A stretch of 64,000 nucleotides of DNA, from contig OY763325.1 in NCBI GenBank assembly GCA_963667315.1, positions 1,178,001 to 1,242,000 of the forward strand, in the 5' to 3' direction. The first letter of the stretch is position 1. Each line of letters opens with the position of its first letter. The translations under genes and the position numbers were made by a program. The notes beneath the pieces are model-generated. The model ran no database searches. It had not been told where the DNA came from and was given only the letters and a program-made list of their open reading frames with translations. The DNA comes from DAINPP01 sp963667315 (GTDB lineage: Bacteria > Thermotogota > Thermotogae > MWEM01). Shown in pieces: positions 18,221 to 26,892 of this stretch.

Positions 18221-18229
18221 ATTTTACCA
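18221..18229 (-). promoter_or_regulatory. Extended -10 promoter of the prmC-to-secretin run
   Basis: TGGTAAAAT on the minus strand, directly upstream of prmC; no good -35. Transcription would start almost at the first ATG of prmC, giving a leaderless or nearly leaderless message. Weak evidence by itself. Confidence 0.45.
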
Positions 18230-18267
18230 TAAATTAACCTGAAAAATAGGACTTCATGCAACCTGAC

Positions 18268-18289
18268 ACTATGTTATAATTGACATAGT
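18268..18289 (+). promoter_or_regulatory. Extended -10 promoter of rsmA with dyad operator candidate
   Basis: TGTTATAAT (18272-18280) is an extended -10 box reading toward rsmA. It is framed by a 7-bp perfect inverted repeat, ACTATGT (18268-18274) and ACATAGT (18283-18289), with eight bases between, so a dimeric regulator bound here would cover the -10 box. Confidence 0.6.
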
Positions 18290-18335
18290 TGAGTCTTTTT
18301 TAAAATGATCAGGCTTATTTTACTAAATGTAAGGG

Positions 18336-19190
18336 ATGTGTGTCAAAACGTCAATTGAATGGATCAGAAAATACGATATTAAATTAAAAAAATCTTTCGG
18401 TCAGAATTTCCTGAAAAATCAGAATATCTCTAAAAAGATCATCGCTTTATTACCGGAAATTTCCAACAGCACATTTATAGAGATAGGTCCAGGAGCGGGC
18501 TCTCTTACGGAGGAACTATTAAACAGCGGTAGAGATGTTCATGCCTTTGAAATAGACAGGAATCTTGAAGAACTTTTAAATGAACGCTTTAAAGGCAATA
18601 AGAGATTTCATCTCCATATGGGAGATTTTTTAAAAATTGAAGTTGACGAAGCCCTTAAACATAAGCGGATAATAGCTGTTTCAAATCTGCCTTACAACAC
18701 GGGAACAGCCATCATAAAAAAGATAAAAAAAGACTTTCCAAACCTTGAAATGTGCTTATTTATGCTGCAAACAGAAGTTTGTGAAAGATTCGGAGCAAAG
18801 CCGGGAACGAAACCATACGGTTCTCTGTCGATTTTTATTCAATACCATTTTGATCTTGCCCTTGAATTTAAAGTATCTAAAAAGAATTTTGTACCTGAAC
18901 CCAAGATAGAATCCAGTATCATACGAATGATACCGAAAGAAAACAAACCTCTGGGTGACGATCCCGAAAACTTTTTTGAATTCGTAAAAACAGGCTTTTC
19001 GCAGAGAAGGAAAAAAATGAAGAATAATTACAAAACGGATATCACCCAATCTCTTAAGGAGGCAGGATTGTCTGAGGCTGTTCGTGCGGAAGAATTATCA
19101 CTTGAGAAATGGATTGAACTCTACAATATAGAAAAAAGATCAGAAAAAAATCATTCAGATATAGCAGATCCGGGAGGTGAAACTCGTTGA
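18336..19190 (+). CDS. rsmA: 16S rRNA dimethyladenosine transferase RsmA (KsgA)
   Basis: 284 residues. SAM-dependent enzyme that dimethylates two adjacent adenosines in helix 45 of 16S rRNA. Motifs: KKSFGQNFL at the N-terminus, motif I FIEIGPGAGSLTEEL, motif IV AVSNLPYNTGTAII (NLPY), and the family C-terminal helix domain with FSQRRKKMKNNYK. The ATG at 18336 is joined directly to an AAGGG stretch, so the exact start is not certain. First gene of a plus-strand operon; its TGA overlaps the TTG start of the regulator (TTGA). Confidence 0.96.
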   Translation: MCVKTSIEWIRKYDIKLKKSFGQNFLKNQNISKKIIALLPEISNSTFIEIGPGAGSLTEELLNSGRDVHAFEIDRNLEELLNERFKGNKRFHLHMGDFLKIEVDEALKHKRIIAVSNLPYNTGTAIIKKIKKDFPNLEMCLFMLQTEVCERFGAKPGTKPYGSLSIFIQYHFDLALEFKVSKKNFVPEPKIESSIIRMIPKENKPLGDDPENFFEFVKTGFSQRRKKMKNNYKTDITQSLKEAGLSEAVRAEELSLEKWIELYNIEKRSEKNHSDIADPGGETR

Positions 19191-20914
19191 GCCAGTCGAT
19201 CATTGATGAGATGATTAAAAGGGTTCTTTATTCAATCAAAGAAGGCGTAATCATTATCAATCCCAATAAGACGGTTGTTTTTATCAATAAGGCAGCTTTG
19301 GATATTTTAGAACTGGAAGAAGACCTTGTTGTGGGTAAAGATGTCAAAAATGCAATCCCGAACACAAGATTACATATCGTTCTTCAGACTGCTATACCTG
19401 AATATGACCGGGTTCATTACCTTAAGAATACAACGATTGTTACTTCCAGAATACCAATTTTTGATATTGGTGGAAACATCATAGGTGTCGCCGCGATATT
19501 CAGAGATGTGACTTATATTCAAACAATGGCTGAAGAAGTAACAAGTCTGAAAAGAGATCAAAAAACACTTAAGGCTATCATCAATTCAACAAGGGATGCC
19601 ATTTCGGTAGCCGATGAAAATGGCAAGATTATCATGGTAAATTCAGAATATTCGAGAATAACGGGAATGACTGCTGAAGAAGTTGAGGGGAAACCCGCAA
19701 CCATCGATATCGCTGAAAAAGATGAAAGTAAACATATGTTGGTTGTCAAGACAAAAAAACCGGTTCTCGGCAGAAGAATGATCGTCGGAAGGACGGAAAG
19801 AGAGGTCATTGTCGATGTAACCCCTCTGTATATCAAAGACGAGTTTAAAGGAAGCGTTGCGGTTATCCATGACGTGACAGAAATATCCGGACTTATGGAG
19901 GAATTGGCAGATGCCAGATCACTTCTCAGGAAAAGCACATCGAGTTTCACCTTTAAAGATATTACCGGAAAAAGCGAGAAGTTGAGAATAGCACTTGAAC
20001 AGGCAAAGAGGGTTTCTGCAACGAATGCGACCGTGTTGCTCAGAGGTGAGACAGGAACCGGAAAAGAAAGATTCGCCCAGGCAATCCATAACAGCAGTTC
20101 AAGAGCTGATGGGGCTTTCATTACAGCGAAATGCGCTTCAATAGACCAGAAAAATATCACAGGAGAAATATTCGGAATTTATGATTACAACAATTATGAT
20201 ACCAGTCCCGGACAAAACGGCTTAATTGAGGAAGCAAGGAACGGAACGCTTTTCCTTGATGAAATCTCCATTTTGGATAAATCAACTCAGGCCAAATTGT
20301 TACAATTCATTCAGACTAAAAAATATACGGCATTTGCATCATCAGAGGAAAAAGAATGTGATGTTAGAATCATCGCCGCAACTTCCGCAAATCTTGAAAA
20401 AATGGTAGAAGAAAACCAGTTTTTGAAAGAGTTATACCTGCGTTTAAATATCGTCCCGATATTTCTCCCGCCTTTAAGGGAGAGGAAAGATGATCTGTAT
20501 TCACTGGTTTATTCCATCATCATGAATCTGAATCAGGAATACAGAAGGGATATCAAAAAGGTCAACGATTCCGTTTTTGAACTATTCCGTCAATACAAAT
20601 GGCCCGGCAATATCAGAGAACTTGAAAATGCTCTCGGAAGAGCCTTGATAAAAGCCCAGCCCTTTGTTCAGGAATTGACACTCGAGCATTTTGATTTCCT
20701 GATGCCGAATATGAAAGAATCAGATAACAGAAGAGGGGCTTACAGGGGAAAATTAAAAGATGTTATCGCAAAAGTTGAAAAAGAAACGATAGAAAAGACA
20801 CTTTTCAGAAATCAGGGGAACCGGGCAAAAACAGCTGAAGAACTTGGATTAAGTCTTAGAGCCTTATATTATAAATTAGAGAGATACGAAATCGGTATTA
20901 AAAGCAGGGGATAG
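19187..20914 (+). CDS. PAS-PAS-AAA+-Fis regulator lacking the sigma-54 GAFTGA loop
   Basis: 575 residues. Two PAS domains (about 5-110 and 125-235), an AAA+ core (about 255-490) and a Fis-type helix-turn-helix (about 535-572, RAKTAEELGLSLRALYYKLERYEIG). Walker A GETGTGKE (287-294) and Walker B GTLFLDEI are intact, and RLNIVPIFLPPLRERKDDL is normal. The loop that should read GAFTGA to touch sigma-54 is replaced by YDYNNYDTSPGQ (about 332-342), so it probably does not drive sigma-54 promoters; it may act as a TyrR-like sigma-70 regulator or repressor. The TTG start after GGGAGGTG overlaps the rsmA stop by four bases. The signal sensed by the PAS domains is unknown. Confidence 0.85.
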   Translation: MSQSIIDEMIKRVLYSIKEGVIIINPNKTVVFINKAALDILELEEDLVVGKDVKNAIPNTRLHIVLQTAIPEYDRVHYLKNTTIVTSRIPIFDIGGNIIGVAAIFRDVTYIQTMAEEVTSLKRDQKTLKAIINSTRDAISVADENGKIIMVNSEYSRITGMTAEEVEGKPATIDIAEKDESKHMLVVKTKKPVLGRRMIVGRTEREVIVDVTPLYIKDEFKGSVAVIHDVTEISGLMEELADARSLLRKSTSSFTFKDITGKSEKLRIALEQAKRVSATNATVLLRGETGTGKERFAQAIHNSSSRADGAFITAKCASIDQKNITGEIFGIYDYNNYDTSPGQNGLIEEARNGTLFLDEISILDKSTQAKLLQFIQTKKYTAFASSEEKECDVRIIAATSANLEKMVEENQFLKELYLRLNIVPIFLPPLRERKDDLYSLVYSIIMNLNQEYRRDIKKVNDSVFELFRQYKWPGNIRELENALGRALIKAQPFVQELTLEHFDFLMPNMKESDNRRGAYRGKLKDVIAKVEKETIEKTLFRNQGNRAKTAEELGLSLRALYYKLERYEIGIKSRG

Positions 20915-20919
20915 AGAAC

Positions 20920-21699
20920 ATGAAAGATATTCAGAACGAAAGAGATACCAGACAGATACCTATCAACAAAGTCGGAGTCGGGGAAATCAGATATCCGGTC
21001 GTTATTCGGGACCGGCAAAAAGGAATTCAGCACACGATCGGAAAGGTCAATATGTATGTAAATCTTCCTGAAGATTTCAGGGGAACGCATATGAGCCGAT
21101 TTATAGAAATCCTTCATGCTCATGCCAACAGAATGGAATTGGCAAATGTTCAGGAGATCCTGAAGGATATGAAAGATAAATTAAAAGCCAACGAAGCGCA
21201 TATGGAAATGAAATTCCCATATGTCATTGATAAATCAGCACCCGTAACGGGCATTGAAAGTCATATGATCATCGATTGCGCCTTTGATTCAAAACTCGAT
21301 GTTCGGAACCACTTCAATTTCATCCTTGAGGTCAACGTGCCGATACAGTCTGTTTGCCCGTGTTCAAAAGCGATAAGCGAACGAGGCGCCCATAATCAAA
21401 GAGCGGATGTCAAAGTACGGTTGAAGATGAACAAGATGATCTGGATTGAAGAGGTTGTTGATTATATTGAAGCTGCATCTTCTTCACCCGTTTATCCGTT
21501 GTTGAAAAGAAGTGATGAAAAGTATGTAACGGAGACCGGTTATGACAATCCGAAATTTGTAGAAGACATCGCCCGCGATCTCGCATTGGCCCTAAAATCA
21601 AATCATTCGGTCAAAGGGTTTAGTCTCGCAGTCAACAGTCATGAATCCATTCATGATCATGACGCCTATGCCTGTATAGAATGGGAGAGAGGGAATTGA
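20920..21699 (+). CDS. folE2: GTP cyclohydrolase IB (FolE2)
   Basis: 259 residues. Converts GTP to 7,8-dihydroneopterin triphosphate, the first step of folate (or queuosine-type) synthesis, using a metal-flexible site. The family motif with the active-site Cys is VPIQSVCPCSKAISERGAHNQRADVKV (about 142-168), and the tunnel-fold end SLAVNSHESIHDHDAYACIEW is present. Starts six bases after the regulator stop. No other folate gene is adjacent. Its TGA overlaps the TTG of the next gene. Confidence 0.96.
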   Translation: MKDIQNERDTRQIPINKVGVGEIRYPVVIRDRQKGIQHTIGKVNMYVNLPEDFRGTHMSRFIEILHAHANRMELANVQEILKDMKDKLKANEAHMEMKFPYVIDKSAPVTGIESHMIIDCAFDSKLDVRNHFNFILEVNVPIQSVCPCSKAISERGAHNQRADVKVRLKMNKMIWIEEVVDYIEAASSSPVYPLLKRSDEKYVTETGYDNPKFVEDIARDLALALKSNHSVKGFSLAVNSHESIHDHDAYACIEWERGN

Positions 21700-23285
21700 C
21701 CAATCTTGACAATAAATTCAGTAAGGATACCGTTGCTTTTCTCGATATCAGGGAATTGCTCCAGGAGATTGAACCCTCTTCCTATTATGGTAGAAAGTAC
21801 TTTCAAGACCCTGAGATTTTTGTTCGAGGTGAAGAAGGCACTCTGAAGGAACATTTTGGAAGATTAACCGTTCTTGATGCGTATATCTCTGATATTGATT
21901 CCGAAAAACTAAAAAGAGCCGTCAGAGAATTAAAAAATATTCAAGCCAGTTTAAACAAAATAGGAGATGAGGCCTTACCGAGTGTTGTCGATTTTTTTGA
22001 GATTAAAAGATTTTGTTATTTCTACAAAAGACTTTTTAAACTGTTGTCAAAAACGGATAACGGCAAGGAGATTGCTGATATGTATGGCTTCAAATCAGTT
22101 GAAGAAATCTGGAAACTGCTTGATCCAAGGGGAAACGGACAATTCTTTTTTTCAATAGACTCAGACTATGCGTTTGAACTCGGAAAAGAACTGGAAAAAT
22201 ACCGCTCTCTTGAGAAAGAGGTTTTTAAAAAAATAGCTGAAAGATTATTAAAACGTTATGAGCTGCCTGTGGCAGGTCGTACGGAGTTTATCCTGCAGCG
22301 TTCTGATATCCGCAATCAGGCATTGAAAAAGTGCAATAATGTTTTGGTACAGGGAGAAACGGCATTTTCTATTTCATACAGGATTGTGAAATCGGAAAGT
22401 GATAAAGACTATAGCCCGGAAATAGAAAAGATAGAAAATGAATTGTCGGCAGAAGACATTCGATACAGGACCTACTTGAAGGGGTCTTTGAAAAAGTATC
22501 TGGAAGATTTTTACCGAATGATTGAAACAGTGACGAATTTTGACAGAGATATGGCAGCGGTAGGATTCCGAAAAAGATTTGACGGCTGTTATCCCTCAAT
22601 AAACGTAAACGCAGTAGGTTTGACAATCAAAAGAGGCTGTAATCATTTGATCAAGGCTTTTTGTCTCAAAAATGATTTTGAATATGATCGGGTAACGATT
22701 GATTTAAAAAACGGATCAACGATTATAACAGGAGCCAATATGGGTGGTAAGACCTCCGCACTCAAAACAATTGGTCAATTGTATATTCAATGTGCTTTGG
22801 GACTTCCGGTGACAGCGGAAAGATTTGAAACATCCCTATTTGACGGGATAAATTGTGTCTTTAGAACATCGGAGGAAGAAGGATTAAGTGGATTTGCGAT
22901 GGAAGTCATGCGAATTAAAAACGTCTTTACAGAGGGGGTCAATCTGAATCTGATAGATGAATTCGGGTCAGCTACGAATCCCCGTGAAGGCGCAGCACTT
23001 GCAGCTGCTGCGGTAGAAGTTCTTGACAAGAAAAAAGCGATTTCAGTTTTCGTCACACATTTTTCAAAACCGCTTGAATACGGTTCGGTGAATTATCAGA
23101 CCGGATTTCTGAAAGGAACCCTTTCGGAAAACATTAAACCGGAGGATATTTATCGTTATATAGATCATCATTTAAAGCGTATAGAGAATAACAAAATCCC
23201 AAAGGCAGCCATTCAGATTTCAAAAGCCCTTGGTCTTCCCGACGCGGTTGTGATATCAGCTGAAGACATTTACAAGATAAAATAA
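21696..23285 (+). CDS. MutS-like ATPase of the aminomutase-associated type
   Basis: About 529 residues. The C-terminal half is a MutS-type ATPase: Walker A TGANMGGKTS (about 345-354), the signature stretch EEEGLSGFAMEVMRI, Walker B LIDEFGSATNPREG and a late VFVTHFSKPLE. The N-terminal half is helical (lever/clamp-like) with no mismatch-recognition domain and no nuclease, so it is not a repair MutS or MutS2. The DEF(x)xTNPxEG form is what I associate with the MutS-like genes inside kam (lysine) and ora (ornithine) aminomutase clusters, whose products are thought to maintain the B12 enzyme. kamDE lies 5 kb away on the other strand. I prefer TTG 21696, which overlaps the folE2 stop as TTGA and follows GGGAGAGAGG, over ATG 21681. 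Confidence 0.78.
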   Translation: MTNLDNKFSKDTVAFLDIRELLQEIEPSSYYGRKYFQDPEIFVRGEEGTLKEHFGRLTVLDAYISDIDSEKLKRAVRELKNIQASLNKIGDEALPSVVDFFEIKRFCYFYKRLFKLLSKTDNGKEIADMYGFKSVEEIWKLLDPRGNGQFFFSIDSDYAFELGKELEKYRSLEKEVFKKIAERLLKRYELPVAGRTEFILQRSDIRNQALKKCNNVLVQGETAFSISYRIVKSESDKDYSPEIEKIENELSAEDIRYRTYLKGSLKKYLEDFYRMIETVTNFDRDMAAVGFRKRFDGCYPSINVNAVGLTIKRGCNHLIKAFCLKNDFEYDRVTIDLKNGSTIITGANMGGKTSALKTIGQLYIQCALGLPVTAERFETSLFDGINCVFRTSEEEGLSGFAMEVMRIKNVFTEGVNLNLIDEFGSATNPREGAALAAAAVEVLDKKKAISVFVTHFSKPLEYGSVNYQTGFLKGTLSENIKPEDIYRYIDHHLKRIENNKIPKAAIQISKALGLPDAVVISAEDIYKIK

Positions 23286-23340
23286 AGGGAGACGTGATCA
23301 GATACGCCTCATAATAATCATATACTTGACAGGAGGAAAT

Positions 23341-24117
23341 ATGGAAAACAGTATTAAGAACAAGATTATGGTATTAAGCGGAAAAGGCGGAGTTGGAAAA
23401 AGCACCGTTTCAGTGAATCTCGCAACGACACTTGCTGAAGAGGGATTCAAAGTGGGTCTGATTGATATTGATATTCATGGACCAAACATCTCAAAAATGC
23501 TCGGTGTTTCAGATAAAAAACTCATGACAACGCCAAAGGAAACGATCCTTCCTATCGATGTATTTCCGAACCTTAAAGCGGTTTCAATCGCTAATCTCGT
23601 TGAAGAAGGTCAGCCGATTATCTGGAGAGGCCCCCTCAAACAGAAGATGATAGAACAGTTCATCAACGATGTAGAATGGGGGGAATTGGATTATCTGATT
23701 ATCGATACACCTCCCGGAACGGGTGATGAACATCTAAGTGCGTTCCAGGTACTGGGGTCACTCGACGGTGCTGTAATTGTTACAACACCACAGGGCGTAT
23801 CTACGATGGATGCAAAAAGATCTGCCATCTTTATACAAAAATTGAATTCAAAGGTTCTTGGTATCGTGGAAAATATGAGTTATTTTATCTGTCCGCATTG
23901 CGGAGAAAGGATTCACATGTATGGAGAAGGCGGTGGAGAAAAGCTGGCCCGGGAATTGAATACCGATTTAATCGCAAAGATTCCTCAAAATCCTGAATTT
24001 GTTACGCATTCGGAAGCCGGAAGGCCTGCGGCTCAATTCATGAGAAACACAGAAGTTGAAGTCGTCTTTAAAGAACTTACCGGACACGTTATAAAAAAGA
24101 TGGAAGATAATGGATAA
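23341..24117 (+). CDS. Mrp/NBP35-type iron-sulfur carrier ATPase
   Basis: 258 residues. Deviant Walker A GKGGVGKST (positions ~13-21), switch DIDIHGPNISKMLG, IIDTPPGTGDEHL, and a C-terminal CPHC pair in YFICPHCGERIHMYGEGGGE that can bridge a [4Fe-4S] cluster in the dimer. It probably carries or delivers Fe-S clusters. The N-terminal MIP18-like domain of E. coli Mrp is missing, as in many anaerobes. Start ATG 23341 follows AGGAGG exactly; a TTG fifteen bases earlier merely extends the frame through the ribosome site. It overlaps the next gene by eight bases. Confidence 0.93.
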   Translation: MENSIKNKIMVLSGKGGVGKSTVSVNLATTLAEEGFKVGLIDIDIHGPNISKMLGVSDKKLMTTPKETILPIDVFPNLKAVSIANLVEEGQPIIWRGPLKQKMIEQFINDVEWGELDYLIIDTPPGTGDEHLSAFQVLGSLDGAVIVTTPQGVSTMDAKRSAIFIQKLNSKVLGIVENMSYFICPHCGERIHMYGEGGGEKLARELNTDLIAKIPQNPEFVTHSEAGRPAAQFMRNTEVEVVFKELTGHVIKKMEDNG

Positions 24118-24607
24118 AGTTGAAAAAGCAGGTTTTCTGACCGTTTCATTATTTTCGGTTGTCATGATTTTTGCAGCCTTAACGGGAATAGCCGGTTATT
24201 TTTCAATAGATTTTATCTCAGGGGCAGTCAGCGAACTGCTCCCTGATGTTCAGATTTATACATCGATGATGTTCCTGATACAATTCGTATTAATTTTTTT
24301 ATCAGCTACCTTTCTGCATTGGGTATCTGTTTCTTGTTATGCTGAAAAGAAATCTCTCTTTTTAAAAGTCGGAGCTTTCTTAACATCATTATGTTCACTG
24401 GCCATTAACCTGCTACTAATCTTTAAAAGCGGGTTTAAATGGATAGGGTTTGAGATATTCCACGGGCAGTCTATTGCAACGCATCAGTTGTTTAGTTATC
24501 TTGGAATATTACTATTCCTGACAATACTTATTGCAACTTTAATCAGCGGGTCGATACTTTTCAAAAAAAGTGAGGCGAGAAATTATCAAAAAGGTGATGC
24601 CAAATAA
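24110..24607 (+). CDS. Four-helix membrane protein, unknown
   Basis: 165 residues with four hydrophobic helices (about 8-30, 48-72, 82-105, 128-152) and short charged loops; the end KKSEARNYQKGDAK is cytoplasmic. No family recognised. Overlaps mrp by eight bases and the next gene by 38, so it is part of the same transcript. Confidence 0.7.
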   Translation: MDKVEKAGFLTVSLFSVVMIFAALTGIAGYFSIDFISGAVSELLPDVQIYTSMMFLIQFVLIFLSATFLHWVSVSCYAEKKSLFLKVGAFLTSLCSLAINLLLIFKSGFKWIGFEIFHGQSIATHQLFSYLGILLFLTILIATLISGSILFKKSEARNYQKGDAK

Positions 24608-26408
24608 CATTCTATTTTCACTCCTGATAATCCTGTTCTTTTCCACACAACTATTTGCACTTGTCGGTGATAATATTGACATTGAAAGCTATCTTTCCAA
24701 TAAACCGGAAGAAGAATGGGCAAGGTTTTACTTTTCACAGGCGATACAGAATTGGGGAGAAACAGACTATGTTAAAGCAAGAAAGGATATAGAGCTTTCC
24801 TTTGAAAGGCCGATTTATCCGACTGATATTCCAAAATTATGGTATTTTCTGGCGAAATTAAATATTGAAACGGGAAATACTCAGGATGCCATTGAAAGTC
24901 TTAGCAATGTTTTGTTGATTGAACCGGATAAGACTGAAATTTTGATTTTACTGAAGGTACTGAAAATGCTCGGGAAAATACAAACCGAACAAAATCCAAT
25001 CCTTGGCTTGGAATATCGAAAAGTTGTTGAAGGGTACTTAAATTCATATGAATTTTTCTACAACCCGGTTGCATCCGATATCTATAATGAAACGCTTTAT
25101 ATTCTTGATAGGGCAAATAATTATATTTTCAGCAGCAGGAACGGAAATAATTTTGCCATAAACCTGGAAGTTGAAACCCCTTCTTCCATCGTCATCGATA
25201 AAACAGCCGCAAGATTGTATTGTTCCGATATCGAATCGGGAAAAATCCTGGTTTATGACCTTTCAACTCATGAGCTGGTTGATGAATTCAATGATTTTAA
25301 AAGCCCGTTTGTCCAGACAGTTGACAGACTCGGAAACATTTATGTACTTGATCCACCAAATAACAGGCTTGCAATCGTAAGTAGCAGCGGCAAGATTGTT
25401 AAATATATCTATCTTTCGGAAGGCTATATGCCGAATATCATCAACGACGTTGATCTCTCATTCGATAAGATTATCTTACAGGATATGTCACAAAAAGCAT
25501 TCCGGATTGTCAGAATGGGCTCTTTTGAGGAAGAGCGAGAATTTTCTTTCAGGGAAGATGCATTACCTGTCCAAAGTTGTTCAGGTCCGGATGGAACAAT
25601 CTTAACCATCTGGGATGATAATAAACTGACATCGTTTCTCCCCGGATCGGATATGGAATATTCATTTATCGACAACACAAATATCGATTTCACAGCCGTC
25701 AGCGATCTTGATTACAACGCACCGATCCTTTCAGTCACTGACTTCGATAAACACCGCGTCAGAGAATATGTTGTCGTTCAGGAAAAGCCAATGGCATTTA
25801 CAAGTATCGATTCAATAGAAGCAACTGCAGATGATCTGATCATTCAATTCAGAAATTTAGATAGTATGGGAAATAAGTTCCAGGTCATATCCCCTTTCCT
25901 AAATGTTATTGACAGCGGTGGTTATGTCCCTTTCACTCTTGAAACAACAGATTCTACGGTTAATTATATAGAGATTACAGATGGGAAATCCTTTTTTGAA
26001 GGAGGTTTTTCAAATCTGAAAAAAACCGAATATAACATGGTGGTCTGGAAATACGATGGTTATGATTTTAACTTTGAAAACATAGCTCCGGCAATGTTCT
26101 CTAAAAATGTCAGAGTTTATGTCATCAGTAATGTAACGGTACCCGAAAAAGTTAGAAGCCTTGCAAAGATAACCGGTGGTCTTGTTATAAGCAGTGGAAT
26201 GGAAACATTTCTTGATGAATATTATTCAAAAATCAATTCGATGATCAGTCCAAAAGTAACTTATCGGTTGAATCTTCCGTTTGAAGGAATAAAAACGGTT
26301 ACGGTTTCGGCGAGAATTGCGGGATTGGACTATTCGGATTCCATATATTATGCGATCTATATGATTCCTTATTTCAAGCAGGAACTAGAAGGTACAACTG
26401 ATGACTAA
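24570..26408 (+). CDS. Exported TPR plus beta-propeller protein
   Basis: 612 residues. Signal peptide (MPNNILFSLLIILFFSTQLFALVG after a basic head), a TPR-like helical part (about 35-125: VKARKDIELSFERP..., IESLSNVLLIEPDKTEILILL), then repeated beta strands of NHL/six-bladed-propeller type (about 140-400: LYILDRANNYIFS, LYCSDIESGKILVYDL, NIYVLDPPNNRLAIVS), and a C-terminal region with RVYVISN...KITGGLVISSG that looks like the late part of a vWA fold. Probably an envelope scaffold or sensor. The start is either GTG 24570 or ATG 24597; the first gives a better basic signal-peptide head, the second has AAGGTG directly before it. Confidence 0.75.
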   Translation: MRREIIKKVMPNNILFSLLIILFFSTQLFALVGDNIDIESYLSNKPEEEWARFYFSQAIQNWGETDYVKARKDIELSFERPIYPTDIPKLWYFLAKLNIETGNTQDAIESLSNVLLIEPDKTEILILLKVLKMLGKIQTEQNPILGLEYRKVVEGYLNSYEFFYNPVASDIYNETLYILDRANNYIFSSRNGNNFAINLEVETPSSIVIDKTAARLYCSDIESGKILVYDLSTHELVDEFNDFKSPFVQTVDRLGNIYVLDPPNNRLAIVSSSGKIVKYIYLSEGYMPNIINDVDLSFDKIILQDMSQKAFRIVRMGSFEEEREFSFREDALPVQSCSGPDGTILTIWDDNKLTSFLPGSDMEYSFIDNTNIDFTAVSDLDYNAPILSVTDFDKHRVREYVVVQEKPMAFTSIDSIEATADDLIIQFRNLDSMGNKFQVISPFLNVIDSGGYVPFTLETTDSTVNYIEITDGKSFFEGGFSNLKKTEYNMVVWKYDGYDFNFENIAPAMFSKNVRVYVISNVTVPEKVRSLAKITGGLVISSGMETFLDEYYSKINSMISPKVTYRLNLPFEGIKTVTVSARIAGLDYSDSIYYAIYMIPYFKQELEGTTDD

Positions 26409-26892
26409 TATGAGTGAAACAGCTATAAGATTAAAAAAAGCAAATGCGATCTTAAAAAGAGGAAGAATTAAAGATGCCTTGAGTCTGTACGCAGATATCA
26501 TTGAAGACGATCCGGAAAATCCGCTTGTCTATTATAATATGGGGGTAGCCTTCATCGAAAAAAACGACTATGATCTTGCACGTCAGGTTTTCGCACATTG
26601 TCTTAAATTGGGGTTGAAAGATGATAAAATATATATAGGCTTGGGAATTTGCCATCTGAAAATGCAGCAATATGATCAGGCGTTCGATTTTTTTGAGAAG
26701 ATATCCTATAATGATCCGTCATACAACGAATCATTAATCGGTAGAGTCTATGCACTCGTCAATAAAGGTGAAGCTGAGAAAGCCACACCCTATTTGGAAG
26801 AATTGAAGACAAACAATGTTTGGAATCAGGAACTTGCACTTGTGGAAAAGACTGTGAAGATGAGACTATATTACGATAACAGGAAAAAATAA
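26401..26892 (+). CDS. Small cytoplasmic TPR protein
   Basis: 163 residues made almost wholly of tetratricopeptide repeats (about 10-145: ILKRGRIKDALSLYADIIEDDPENPLVYYNMGVAF..., then ARQVFAHCLKLGLKDDKIYIGLGICHLKMQQYDQA). No signal peptide. Overlaps the previous gene by eight bases, so the two are likely partners. Its 3' end overlaps the convergent gene on the minus strand by 22 bases. Confidence 0.85.
   Translation: MTNMSETAIRLKKANAILKRGRIKDALSLYADIIEDDPENPLVYYNMGVAFIEKNDYDLARQVFAHCLKLGLKDDKIYIGLGICHLKMQQYDQAFDFFEKISYNDPSYNESLIGRVYALVNKGEAEKATPYLEELKTNNVWNQELALVEKTVKMRLYYDNRKK

Noticed and set aside
19187..20914. Calling the AAA+ protein a sigma-54 activator
   Set aside because: The GAFTGA loop needed for sigma-54 contact is absent.
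21696..23285. Calling the MutS-like gene a mismatch repair mutS or mutS2
   Set aside because: No mismatch-binding N-terminal domain, no Smr nuclease, about 530 residues, and the Walker B region is of the aminomutase-associated kind.
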